Shown here: piece after piece, positions 42,870 to 51,014 of the stretch
How the letters are laid out: the number at the start of each line of letters is the position of its first letter
Numbering within the stretch: position 1 is the stretch's first letter
Assembly (NCBI GenBank): GCA_000145985.1
Contig: CP002098.1
Coordinates: forward strand, 1,282,501-1,346,500
DNA: 64,000 nt
From: Ignisphaera aggregans DSM 17230
GTDB lineage: Archaea; Thermoproteota; Thermoprotei_A; Sulfolobales; Ignisphaeraceae
Direction of reading: 5' to 3'
The notes under the pieces: generated by a model
What the model was told of the DNA's origin: nothing
The model's input: only the letters and a program-made list of their open reading frames with translations
Databases searched by the model: none
Position numbers and translations under genes: made by a program

Positions 42870-43892
42870 CTAGAACTTCTTCAGTATCCTCCTAACAGCT
42901 TCTCTATGTAGCGGAGTCTGCCAGGCATAGAATTCTCCTATACCTAGCTCCAGATCCTTCTCTGGAGGTGGAAAATCTATCCATCCAAACTCATCACGCT
43001 CCCACATCCTTGAAATGAGGTTTCTAGCAATAAGCTCATCCCTAAGCTTCCTCGCAGCCTCTTCACGCAGTTTGCGAAGTATTGCATCGGGATCCTCCAA
43101 AGCCTCCTCCAAAAGCTCCCTAGTATATGAGTCAAGTGTAGAGATCCATTCATATAGAGACTTCTCCCTTATAATCCTGCTAAGAACAGCTTCAACAGAC
43201 CAATTCGATTTATAGAGCTTCTCTAACACATCAGGATTTCCACCTGTAAGCCTCCAAACCTCTTCAAACGAGGGTTTGGGCTCTGGTAACAATTTGTACA
43301 GCTCTTCAAACCCATCTCTAGACATATTCCACATAACGAATATATCGGCCCATCTATGCCTCCCAATCCTCTCCCAGGTAACGCCTTCGCTAGACACTAC
43401 GATAACCACGATTCTCTCATATTCTTCAGGTGGATATTCAATCAAGTTTAGAAGTATCTTTGTATATATCTCAGCCTTGTCTAATCCAATAGCCTGGAAT
43501 ATGTCGTCCATGAGGACTGCAATCTTAGGCTTCCTAATCCTCCTCATAACTCTACTAGCAATGGTTATAGCAACATCAACAATTTTAGAATAGGACTCAG
43601 GAAAACTCTTCACAACCTCCTCAACAATCTCACGGATCGTTGGTGTATATATAAGGATTTCCCTTAAATCCTTAGCCAGGGGGCTTACGTAGATCACATA
43701 GTAGTTAAACTCCTCTTCAAGAAGCATTTTAATCTGCTTAAGCAAAGCGGTTTTCCCACACCCCTCTGGGCCATAAATTACGTGAACATCCCATGTACCC
43801 TTCTCAGCCCACTCAAAGATCTGCTTCAAAGCCCTCTCCCTATCAATAAACTCAATCTCTCTACCAGCGAATGCTAGCTTAATCCTCTTCAT
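42870..43892 (-). CDS. Archaeal P-loop ATPase, paralogue 1 of tandem pair
   Basis: A 340-residue ATPase with the same layout as the downstream copy: FIDRERALKQI, Walker A YGPEGCGKTALL, Walker B IAVLMDDIFQA, VVSSEGVTWERIGRHRW, WRLTGGNPDVL, and the C-terminal PPPEKDLELGIGEFYAWQTP. The two genes are 13 bases apart. Differences concentrate in the middle third (after the WRLTGG motif), suggesting divergent partner recognition. A broken nucleotidyltransferase gene lies upstream in the same direction. Confidence 0.85.
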   Translation of the reverse strand: MKRIKLAFAGREIEFIDRERALKQIFEWAEKGTWDVHVIYGPEGCGKTALLKQIKMLLEEEFNYYVIYVSPLAKDLREILIYTPTIREIVEEVVKSFPESYSKIVDVAITIASRVMRRIRKPKIAVLMDDIFQAIGLDKAEIYTKILLNLIEYPPEEYERIVVIVVSSEGVTWERIGRHRWADIFVMWNMSRDGFEELYKLLPEPKPSFEEVWRLTGGNPDVLEKLYKSNWSVEAVLSRIIREKSLYEWISTLDSYTRELLEEALEDPDAILRKLREEAARKLRDELIARNLISRMWERDEFGWIDFPPPEKDLELGIGEFYAWQTPLHREAVRRILKKF

Positions 43893-43905
43893 ACTGCATC
43901 AAACT

Positions 43906-44394
43906 CTAGAAAGTTGATAAGAAGCTAATATACGCAATTGCAAAAGGAAATCTTGTAAAGTCTGAAAGATTTACATAGGTATCTAACATGAGATGTTGTG
44001 GTACAGCATCTCTTATTATGTCTGGCAATTCTCGAAGTTTCTGCACTCTATAAACCTTGGCAAAGGTGTATATCCCCTCAATCAGTATTTCATAGTTAGT
44101 GTTCATGGGTATAGCCATTGTAGTTCTACTGGAGCTTCAAGCCCTATAGCTTCATAGATTTTCACTGCTATCTCAGAACGTTTAGACATCTGCTCAGGCA
44201 ACTCGTTTGAAACTATGAGAATATCTATATCGCTAGCCATTGTGTAGCCCCTCTGCAACTGAGCCAAAGAGATAGATTTCATACTCCTTGAAGTATTCAT
44301 CAAGAATCCTCCTAATAGTTTCAGATACCTTATCCAAGTTCTCAAACACCACCTCCCCCTCAACACTCTCCCTACTAAGCCATAGCTCACCCAC
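43906..44394 (-). pseudogene. Frameshifted minimal nucleotidyltransferase (MNT) gene
   Basis: From GTG 44394 (GGAGGGTG seven bases upstream) a frame runs MGELWLSRESVEGEVVFENL...EYEIYLFGSVAEG and stops at 44233. The expected continuation YTMASDIDILIVSNELPEQ is present in another frame from about 44250 to 44103; joining them needs two extra bases and gives a perfect GSxxEGRYTxxSDIDxLxV active site. A second shift near 44115 leads to a third frame ending at 43906. The intact ancestor was an MNT of the type paired with HEPN proteins. Confidence 0.75.
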
Positions 44395-44399
44395 AATGT

Positions 44400-44768
44400 T
44401 CACCCTCCAAGCTTCTCAAATAACTGGATAGCTCTATTGAAATCCTCCCTAGGTCTATTCAAATCCTCTCTTAACTTTGCTAATTCCATATCGTGTCTCT
44501 CAAAACCCTTTACCATATCTTCCCTCAGTTTTGCAATTTCGTTCCATAGTTTTGCAATCTGCTGATCATATCTCTCAAATCCTCTATTCATATCCTCCCT
44601 TAATCTTGCGATCTCCTCCCAGATCTTCTTAAGTTCCTCCTCATGTCTCTCAAGCCTCCTAAGAATCTCTCCCAAACCTATAAGACCAGCTACAGCATAT
44701 CTAAACTCTGTATCCTCCTCCAAAAGCTTCAACAACCTTGCCCTAAGCTCAGCTGTCTCTATAGACAT
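44400..44768 (-). CDS. Coiled-coil protein
   Basis: A 122-residue, almost wholly coiled-coil protein built from repeated units (EIARLREDMNRGFERYDQQI, then AKLWNEIAKLREDMVKGFE, then AKLREDL). It resembles the coiled-coil N-terminal part of crenarchaeal proteins that continue into a PD-(D/E)xK nuclease-like domain, but here it ends after the coil. Its stop overlaps the ribosome-binding site of the broken MNT gene. It may be truncated or a stand-alone scaffold. Confidence 0.6.
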   Translation of the reverse strand: MSIETAELRARLLKLLEEDTEFRYAVAGLIGLGEILRRLERHEEELKKIWEEIARLREDMNRGFERYDQQIAKLWNEIAKLREDMVKGFERHDMELAKLREDLNRPREDFNRAIQLFEKLGG

Positions 44769-45150
44769 TATACTCCAACCCTATATATCTAGAAAACCCT
44801 ATAAAGAGTTATATATCTATAGCCTGTCTCTAGAGTGATGCAGATTGGATATTCTGAATAGCTCTTAATTGTTTAGGTAATGATATTGTTTATAGATTGA
44901 CCACTATACCATAGTCAGCTATGTTGACGATCTGGGAAACGATATCTAAACTCAGATGAGAAGTGTACAGCATTCACCTCGATAGAGCCTCGTGAAGTAT
45001 GTGTGAAAGTAGTGAATATACACTAAGTGCTAACCTAGGGCACGGAGCTAAAAATATTTAAGGGCGTTGATAATGCTTATTCTAAATGCAATAAACTTAG
45101 GTGAAGAGAATTTCGCGCGCTGAAAAGTGATGATATTCCCGCATTGCAGA
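44769..45150. other. Intergenic stretch at the right edge of the island
   Basis: About 380 bases without a supported gene. A TATA-like GCTAAAAATATTTAAGGG at about 45049-45066 could be a plus-strand promoter, but no gene follows in that direction. A weak C/D-box-like arrangement begins near 44834. No repeat of the tRNA-Thr 3' end is present. Composition returns to A+T-rich here. Confidence 0.4.
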
Positions 45151-45507
45151 TTATAGAGCTTCTATAGATTTTGGATATATGTGTTGTATCACATCTGGTT
45201 TCAGTAGGAGATAGTTAACTTTTGTAATATATTTATCATTTCTAATAATGGCATCCTTAAGAATTAGATAGCCATGTTCCTTACCAATTAAAGTACCCTC
45301 ATATACAACACCATTTTTTGTAGATATATGTATATTGTTATTGCCAAATAATCTTAGAATAAATTTTACCAAATTCTCATTATTATATCTTCTAAGATTG
45401 TTCTGTTTATCTATATTTCTCCTCTTTGTAGTAGAGACAGCTAAGACCAAGTCTCTTCGCCGATATGTAGATTGGGATATAGAGAAAATATTAGCAGTAT
45501 AGCTCAT
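45151..45507 (-). CDS. Sm-like (LSm) domain protein, probable
   Basis: A 118-residue protein. The C-terminal 70 residues read LRLFGNNNIHISTKNGVVYE, then GTLIGKEHGYLILKDAII and later LLLKPDVIQHIYP. This follows the Sm fold: Sm1 strand pair with a conserved G in 'NGxxYxGxL', a bend, and an Sm2-like strand ending in xVxxI. The Arg/Asn-rich N-terminal 45 residues have no parallel I know. If real it would be an unusual RNA-binding Sm paralogue. The assignment rests on pattern only. It lies downstream of the cobalt/nickel transporter. Confidence 0.5.
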   Translation of the reverse strand: MSYTANIFSISQSTYRRRDLVLAVSTTKRRNIDKQNNLRRYNNENLVKFILRLFGNNNIHISTKNGVVYEGTLIGKEHGYLILKDAIIRNDKYITKVNYLLLKPDVIQHIYPKSIEAL

Positions 45508-45554
45508 TATATAAACAGCATTGTTATGCGTAATGATCTTAATAACATGGAGTG

Positions 45555-46226
45555 CTATGAATATATGTTATATATCTTTACAATCTCTCCATTACTAATA
45601 TGTATTATATAGTCAGCAAGACCTCTATAGATATTCCTATTGTGGCTCGCTATAATTGTTATACCCCCACTCTCTCTATTTAATACTATTACCTTTTTCA
45701 ACTTCTCTACAAATTTCCTAGATAGATTTGTATGTGGTTCATCTAGAAGAAGTATTTTTGGGTTGTATATAAGGATTGACATTAATGCCACAATCTTTTT
45801 ATATCCATAGCTAAGAGTATGTATAGGTCTAGACAATATATTTTCATCTATTTCAAAGAACTTTAACAACTCTTTTACCCTAGATTTAATCCGTTCTTCA
45901 TCATTGCATATCTGTCTAATTGAATATGTTATCTCATCATATACAGTAGGATTGAATAGCATTAGATCAGGATTCTGAAACAAAAAACCGAAGAGTCTTC
46001 TAGCTCCTGGCAATTGTTTAAATAGTGATACGCCATTGAGAATAACATCTCCTTTCTCAGGCTTTAACAAACCTGCTGTAACAAGTAGAAGTGTTGTTTT
46101 ACCAGCTCCATTAGGTCCTGTAACTAGATATATCTTTCCAGCTTCAAACACAATATTTATATTCTTTAGAGCATACTCCTGTTGTCCTGGATATCTATAG
46201 TACACATCTATAAGCTCTATCTTCAA
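45555..46226 (-). CDS. cbiO: Cobalt/nickel ECF transporter ATPase (CbiO-like)
   Basis: A 223-residue ABC ATPase energising metal uptake. Walker A is GPNGAGKTTLL, the Q-loop is LFQNPDLMLFN and Walker B is ILLLDEPHTNLS. The signature motif is LSYGYKK instead of LSGGQ, as in several CbiO/EcfA proteins. It directly abuts the CbiQ gene (adjacent bases) in the cluster cbiM - PDGLE protein - cbiQ - cbiO. Confidence 0.9.
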   Translation of the reverse strand: MKIELIDVYYRYPGQQEYALKNINIVFEAGKIYLVTGPNGAGKTTLLLVTAGLLKPEKGDVILNGVSLFKQLPGARRLFGFLFQNPDLMLFNPTVYDEITYSIRQICNDEERIKSRVKELLKFFEIDENILSRPIHTLSYGYKKIVALMSILIYNPKILLLDEPHTNLSRKFVEKLKKVIVLNRESGGITIIASHNRNIYRGLADYIIHISNGEIVKIYNIYS

Positions 46227-46982
46227 CTATTTCAACACCACTAAGCCCAACACCATTACATATGATGTAGCTAACAATAATATTATGTCTAAAGGTTTAA
46301 ATCCTATACATGTTTTACTATTCTCATTAGAACCAATGTCTCTAGACATTATTGCTAAGGTAAGATTTTGTGATAAGGCATTGGTATGGACTATGGCATC
46401 TGCTATAGATATCGATAAAATGCTCCATGTGCTTCTAATATTATTGCCACCTATATTCCTAGACATTCTCGCTATTATTATATCGCTAACAATTCTCGAT
46501 AACTTTGGTATTAAAGCTATGAAAATTGACACTATAGTCTCAAGATGTTTTGAGAAATAGCCTAGAGCTTTAACAATATTTCGCAACCCTATCAATATGA
46601 ATAATACTATCATTGGGGATGAAGCAGCTGTAACTGTGAGCATTGTCTCTAGAATAGATATCAATACATCTGAACTTCTATAGATAAATAGTGTTGGGAG
46701 CCCTAGAAAAAATGCAAATGTATTTACATAGAGATAAGTCTTTAGAGCATTTTTAAGGATTCCAATATTTGATAATGATATTAGTATAGATAATGAAAAT
46801 ATTATGATGATAAGCTTAAGTATATAGCTACTGCTATAAGCACCTGTTATTGTTAGCATTATAGATGCTATGAAAATAGTCAAGCTATTTATCTTATTGC
46901 TATAACTTTTATTTAGACCCCATGTGATATTTTCAAGAGTATCAGCAACCTCTCTAACTATTATACTATAGTCCATGAACAC
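46227..46982 (-). CDS. cbiQ: Cobalt/nickel ECF transporter T component (CbiQ-like)
   Basis: A 251-residue membrane protein with about five transmembrane segments. The cytoplasmic coupling region with Ala-Arg-x motifs is visible in IIIARMSRNI and LAIMSRDIG, the two short Arg helices that contact the ATPase in EcfT/CbiQ proteins. Its start overlaps the end of the PDGLE gene by one base. Identity is supported mainly by its place between the ATPase and CbiM. Confidence 0.82.
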   Translation of the reverse strand: MFMDYSIIVREVADTLENITWGLNKSYSNKINSLTIFIASIMLTITGAYSSSYILKLIIIIFSLSILISLSNIGILKNALKTYLYVNTFAFFLGLPTLFIYRSSDVLISILETMLTVTAASSPMIVLFILIGLRNIVKALGYFSKHLETIVSIFIALIPKLSRIVSDIIIARMSRNIGGNNIRSTWSILSISIADAIVHTNALSQNLTLAIMSRDIGSNENSKTCIGFKPLDIILLLATSYVMVLGLVVLK

Positions 46983-47266
46983 TACCTCCTACCTATAAAA
47001 AATCTTATGACATATCCTATCCCTATAATGATTGCAATACCTATAGCTCCAGAAATAATATATCCAAGCCAATCTGGTAAACCTGGAACTGTATAGTCTT
47101 TAAATGGTGTCCAGTTAAACCCCTCCCACTCAGATAAATTAAGCTCTTCTGCAACACGGTCAAGGGGCTCTGTATAGCCTAGGATATTCGCAAGCCAAAC
47201 TCCAAATATAGGGCTGATGATAAGAAGTATAATTAGTATAAATAGCTGTTTCCTACTCAACACCAT
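46982..47266 (-). CDS. PDGLE-domain (CbiN/NikN-like) transporter accessory protein
   Basis: A 94-residue protein with a membrane helix at each end (LFILIILLIISPIFGVWLA and GYIISGAIGIAIIIGIGYVI) and an external loop reading EPLDRVAEELNLSEWEG...FKDYTVPGLPD. This is the PDGLE-type layout of small subunits needed by CbiM/NikM metal transporters. It is three bases from cbiM and overlaps cbiQ. Confidence 0.85.
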   Translation of the reverse strand: MVLSRKQLFILIILLIISPIFGVWLANILGYTEPLDRVAEELNLSEWEGFNWTPFKDYTVPGLPDWLGYIISGAIGIAIIIGIGYVIRFFIGRR

Positions 47267-47269
47267 ATC

Positions 47270-47938
47270 TCACCTTGTTTCAGCAGCTATAGGAATAATA
47301 TTTCTTGACCTTATGTAGCTAACAATAGAACCTGTAATAAATCCTTCAACAATACCTAAGATAAAATGCCAGATAGCCATTGTTGGAACACTTATAGCCA
47401 AGCTATATCCAAGGCGGTTAAGTATCTCACCACTAATACCAATCTCAATTCCGCATACAGTACCTGCTAAACCAAGGCTTATCCAACCCGATAATAATCC
47501 TGCTAAAAATCTCGATTCTCCTATCCCTATACCCATTCTATCCATTGAATAAACTATAGCTTTGTAAATGAGATAACCAGTAAATGTAGCTACAATACCC
47601 ATGTTAAGAACATTTGCACCTAAAGCTGTTATCCCACCATCGTGAAACACTAGGCATTGCACTAATAATACTATGAACATCACTATAAAACCCATCCACG
47701 GACCTAACAAGATTGCTGATAAAGCACCTCCAACCATGTGAAGACTTGTACCCCCTGGAATAGGCCATGCAATCATCTGTGCAACAAATATAAATGCAGC
47801 TAGTGTTATCGCCAAACTAAGACCTCTGATCTCCAGTGTTTTGGAGGTCTTTAGAACTGCTATAACAAGGAATATTATCATTACTATATATGTTACAATA
47901 GCTGTATATGGATCTAAAAATCCATCTGGTATATGCAT
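47270..47938 (-). CDS. cbiM: Cobalt/nickel ECF transporter S component CbiM
   Basis: A 222-residue substrate-binding membrane subunit. It begins MHIPDGFLDP, and in CbiM/NikM the N-terminal amine and His2 bind the metal, so the start must be ATG 47938 and not the ATG two codons before. Further ligands fit GGTSLHMVGGALSAILLGPW and QCLVFHDGGITALGANVLNMG. Seven hydrophobic segments are seen. An inverted repeat at 47945-47969 lies between its TATA box and start. Confidence 0.93.
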   Translation of the reverse strand: MHIPDGFLDPYTAIVTYIVMIIFLVIAVLKTSKTLEIRGLSLAITLAAFIFVAQMIAWPIPGGTSLHMVGGALSAILLGPWMGFIVMFIVLLVQCLVFHDGGITALGANVLNMGIVATFTGYLIYKAIVYSMDRMGIGIGESRFLAGLLSGWISLGLAGTVCGIEIGISGEILNRLGYSLAISVPTMAIWHFILGIVEGFITGSIVSYIRSRNIIPIAAETR

Positions 47939-47944
47939 TATCAA

Positions 47945-47980
47945 TGCACCTGGTATTAGATAGGGTGCACAAATTTAAAA
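47945..47980 (-). promoter_or_regulatory. Promoter and candidate metal-responsive operator of the cbiM operon
   Basis: On the minus strand CTTTTAAATTTG (about 47971-47982) is a TATA box. The inverted repeat TGCACC-N13-GGTGCA (47945-47950 and 47964-47969) follows, where transcription should start, and ends 7 bases before ATG 47938. It could bind a metal-sensing repressor or form a leader hairpin. No NikR or DtxR gene is adjacent. Confidence 0.45.
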
Positions 47981-48035
47981 GTTTTTGAAAATATTTAAAG
48001 TTTTTGATAATAACATATGATGTGGTGTTTAGTGT

Positions 48036-48320
48036 ATGGGTAGTGAGGAGAATATGGCTGTTATAGTTGTTATAGGTGCTGATAGACCTGGTATTGTTGC
48101 AGGGATAACAGGTGTTATAGCTAAACACAATGTGAATATTGTTGATATTTCACAGACTGTTGTAAGAGGAATATTCTCAATGATTATGATAGTCGATTTA
48201 TCTACAGGTGATATAGATCTACCTAAGCTAAGAGAAGAACTTGTAGCTAAGGGTAGGGAGCTTGGGGTTGAAGTAGCCGTTAATCATATAGCGGTATTTA
48301 GAGCTATGCAGAGGGTATAG
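48036..48320 (+). CDS. ACT-domain protein (UPF0237 family)
   Basis: A 94-residue single ACT domain, AVIVVIGADRPGIVAGITGV, with NIVDISQTVVRGIFSMIMIV following. UPF0237 proteins are regularly encoded just before UPF0210 proteins, as here (2 bases apart), which suggests the ACT domain senses a ligand for its partner. A TATA-like AAATATTTAAAG lies about 40 bases upstream, divergent from cbiM. Confidence 0.9.
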   Translation: MGSEENMAVIVVIGADRPGIVAGITGVIAKHNVNIVDISQTVVRGIFSMIMIVDLSTGDIDLPKLREELVAKGRELGVEVAVNHIAVFRAMQRV

Positions 48321-48322
48321 AA

Positions 48323-49711
48323 ATGCCTAGAATATTTGCTCCAGAGGAGATAAGTGAAGTAGTAGAGATGCTATTGTTTCACGACCTAGATATAAGATCT
48401 GTAACCCTAGGACTAAATATACAGGATTGTATATCTAGCAATACTGAGGAGATGATTAGCTGTATTGAGGGTAAGATCGATGTATATTCAAGGAAGCTTG
48501 TTGATGCTGTACATACTGTTGAGAAGGAGTTGGGTGTAAAGATAGTTACAAAGAGAATAGCACTTACACCAATATCAATTCTCCTAGAGCCTATAGCAAA
48601 GAGAGGATATGAATATGCAAAGCAGATAGCTATTGAAATAGCCAAGCATATAGATACAATAGCGATTAATAGTGGTATAGATTATGTTGGTGGTTATGCA
48701 GCTTTTGTTCATAAGGGAATTACAGGTGGAGATAGAGTATTGATGGATACTATCCCAGATGTTCTAGCTAATACAAAAACTGTTGCAGCTATGGTAAATG
48801 TTGCTTCAACATTAACAGGTATAAATATGGATGCTATAAGAATTGTAAGTGAGAAGATAATTGAGACCTCTAGAAAGACTCCAAAGGGTATTGGATGTAC
48901 AAGACTTGTTATAATGGCTAATGCCCCTGAAGACAATCCATTTATTCCAGGTGCATACCACGGTTTAGGGGAGCATGAAGCCGTTGTCAATGTTGCTGTA
49001 AGTGGACCTGGTGTTATTGAAGCTGTTGTTACTAGAATTGGACATAATGTTGATCTAAGGACTCTCCACGACACTATAAAGAGGACAGCATTTAAGATAA
49101 CAAGACTTGGAGAACTTGTTGGGAGAAGAGTTGCAAAGCTTATGGGAGTAGAATTTGGTATTGTTGATCTCTCACTTGCACCATCTCCAAAGATAGGTGA
49201 TAGTGTTGCTAGAATTCTAGAGGCTATGGGGATAGAGGTAGCTGGTGCACCAGGAAGTATAGCTGCACTCTATATACTTGTCGATGCTGTTAAGAAAGGT
49301 GGTGCAATGGCTTCATCTAGTATTGGTGGATTGAGTGGAGCTTTTATACCTGTTAGCGAGGATTGGGGGATGAGTAGAGCAGCAGAACTAGGCGCAATAA
49401 ATATTGATAGATTAGAAGCTATGATGGCAGTATGTAACACAGGTCTTGATATGGTTGCAATACCGGGGGATACACCACCAGATATTATTGCAGGTATAAT
49501 AGCAGATGTAATGGCTATAGCAATAGCATTAGATAAAGCCCTAGGTGTAAGAATAATACCTGTACCAGGAGCAAAACCAGGTGAGAAAATAGATTTTGGA
49601 GGTCTTCTAGGATCTACAACAGTTATCAATGTATCTAGATATAGCCCTAAATCATTCATAGAGAGAGGAGGTTTGATACCACCATCAACAAGAAGATTAG
49701 ATAAAGGTTAA
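48323..49711 (+). CDS. UPF0210 (PFL-like) family protein
   Basis: A 462-residue protein of the UPF0210/DUF711 family, which shares the pyruvate-formate-lyase-like ten-stranded barrel but lacks the glycyl-radical domain. Segments such as IRSVTLGLNIQDCIS, GCTRLVIMANAPEDNPFIPG and AVCNTGLDMVAIPGDTPP are characteristic. The catalytic role is not established. Its pairing with the ACT protein is conserved widely in bacteria and archaea. Confidence 0.92.
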   Translation: MPRIFAPEEISEVVEMLLFHDLDIRSVTLGLNIQDCISSNTEEMISCIEGKIDVYSRKLVDAVHTVEKELGVKIVTKRIALTPISILLEPIAKRGYEYAKQIAIEIAKHIDTIAINSGIDYVGGYAAFVHKGITGGDRVLMDTIPDVLANTKTVAAMVNVASTLTGINMDAIRIVSEKIIETSRKTPKGIGCTRLVIMANAPEDNPFIPGAYHGLGEHEAVVNVAVSGPGVIEAVVTRIGHNVDLRTLHDTIKRTAFKITRLGELVGRRVAKLMGVEFGIVDLSLAPSPKIGDSVARILEAMGIEVAGAPGSIAALYILVDAVKKGGAMASSSIGGLSGAFIPVSEDWGMSRAAELGAINIDRLEAMMAVCNTGLDMVAIPGDTPPDIIAGIIADVMAIAIALDKALGVRIIPVPGAKPGEKIDFGGLLGSTTVINVSRYSPKSFIERGGLIPPSTRRLDKG

Positions 49712-49731
49712 ATAAATAGCTATGGGGAATA

Positions 49732-50223
49732 CTATTTCATATAACCCTTAGCTATATTAGATAGTATCTCAATAATTTCATCTACTCTTGTTCTAATATT
49801 CTCAATTACATCTGGTGAAAGAACAATATTATTTTCCCATAAAACCTTTACAATATTTATCAGTTTATCAATATCAAGTTTCTCTAAAATTTCTGTAGCA
49901 TATCTAAGTTTTCCAACATAGGAATATATCTTCTCTCTATCTCTCTCTAAAAGCTTTCTTCCATATTCTGTTAACATGTATACTCTTCTCCTACCCTCTT
50001 TATATGACATAAGAATGCCTTCCTTCTCAAGCTCATGAAGTGTTGGATATAAAATACCTGTACTTGGAGTATATAGTTTCAGAATAGATCTAATGAATCT
50101 TCTTATCTCATATCCATATGCCTTCTTAAGATTATCAATTGCATATAAAACTAGATATCTAAACATCCCCCTAAATTCCGGTAATATATCAATATCTTTA
50201 TTCACAATACTCAACCCTACCAC
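49732..50223 (-). CDS. PadR-family transcriptional regulator
   Basis: A 163-residue protein with an N-terminal winged helix (YLVLYAIDNLKKAYGYEIRR, PSTGILYPTLHELEKEGIL, RRVYMLTEYGRKLLE) and a C-terminal helical dimerisation part. PadR proteins often repress neighbouring transporter genes and respond to small molecules. It is divergent from the ABC ATPase at 50301 across 77 bases and is the likely regulator of that exporter. Confidence 0.9.
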   Translation of the reverse strand: MVGLSIVNKDIDILPEFRGMFRYLVLYAIDNLKKAYGYEIRRFIRSILKLYTPSTGILYPTLHELEKEGILMSYKEGRRRVYMLTEYGRKLLERDREKIYSYVGKLRYATEILEKLDIDKLINIVKVLWENNIVLSPDVIENIRTRVDEIIEILSNIAKGYMK

Positions 50224-50300
50224 AATAAACGATCTATAACTTATAAACCTAGAGACTTAAAAAAGTATTTGCCAATAGAGGATATTCATGGGTAAATTAA

Positions 50301-51014
50301 ATGAAGGAGATAATGTCTGTAAGAGATGTTGTAAAGATATATAGGGTAGGCAATGTTGTTACCTATGGTCTTAGAGGTGTAAACCTCAATATATATCAAG
50401 GAGATTTTATAGCGATAATGGGACCATCAGGCTCTGGAAAAACAACACTTCTAAACATATTAGGCCTTCTTGATAAGCCTACTAAGGGTTCTGTATATAT
50501 CGATGGTATTGATGTATCCAAGCTTAGTGATAGGGAATTAGCTAAGATAAGAAATCTTAAGCTGGGGTTTGTATTTCAACACTTTAATCTAATTAATAGA
50601 CTAACTGTTCTAGAGAATATAGAGATACCATTGATAGCTAGAGGTATACCAAAACAGAAAAGAGTTGAATTAGCCAAAGAAGCATTACTAAAAGCTGGTG
50701 GTGAACTAAGCTGGCTACCAAAGAAACCACTACAGCTATCAGGTGGTCAACAACAGAGAGTAGCTATAGCAAGAGCTATTGTAGGTTCTCCAGAGATTAT
50801 ATTGGCTGACGAACCTACAGGTAATCTCGATGTTAATAGCTCAAAGATAGTTGTCAAAACATTTTTAGAACTTAATAAACATGGACATACCATAGTAATG
50901 GTTACACACAATCCAGAGGTTGCACACTGTACACAGAAGATATATGTGATAAGAGATGGAACTATTGTTAATATTGTTGATCCAGACCCGAGCAAGTGTA
51001 TAGCATATACATAG
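50301..51014 (+). CDS. ABC transporter ATPase, MacB/LolD type
   Basis: A 237-residue ATPase. Walker A GPSGSGKTTLLNILGLLDKP, signature LSGGQQQRVAIARAIV and Walker B IILADEPTGNLD are intact. The 'GLLDKPTKGSVYIDG' style and the short C-terminus are typical of MacB/LolD-like ATPases, which power mechanotransmission rather than substrate passage. The matching permease is the FtsX-type protein at 56094, separated from it by the giant repeat protein. Confidence 0.93.
   Translation: MKEIMSVRDVVKIYRVGNVVTYGLRGVNLNIYQGDFIAIMGPSGSGKTTLLNILGLLDKPTKGSVYIDGIDVSKLSDRELAKIRNLKLGFVFQHFNLINRLTVLENIEIPLIARGIPKQKRVELAKEALLKAGGELSWLPKKPLQLSGGQQQRVAIARAIVGSPEIILADEPTGNLDVNSSKIVVKTFLELNKHGHTIVMVTHNPEVAHCTQKIYVIRDGTIVNIVDPDPSKCIAYT

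Larger units (their letters stand above)
38002..45150. mobile_element. Accessory/genomic island next to tRNA-Thr (boundaries approximate)
   Basis: From the 3' end of tRNA-Thr to about 45.1 kb the character changes. The text at 38.2-41.6 kb is visibly richer in G+C than the chromosome on either side, gene density drops, and content switches to toxin-antitoxin genes, HEPN/nucleotidyltransferase pieces, paralogous ATPases, a membrane protein and gene fragments. Conserved housekeeping genes resume with the ECF transporter. No integrase and no copy of the tRNA 3' end at the far side were found, so integration at the tRNA is an inference from position. Confidence 0.5.

Noticed and set aside
44834-44905. 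C/D-box-like pattern GTGATGC ... CTGA ... AATGATA ... TTGA
   Set aside because: Only one of four boxes is exact and the spacing between D' and C' is long; not distinct from chance in A+T-rich sequence.
45110-45150. GTGATGA following CTGA near 45121-45136
   Set aside because: The boxes are in the wrong order and no second D box follows within a guide length.
38002-45150. Direct repeat of the tRNA-Thr 3' end as attR
   Set aside because: I looked for the T-arm/acceptor sequence on the right side up to about 45.2 kb and did not see it.
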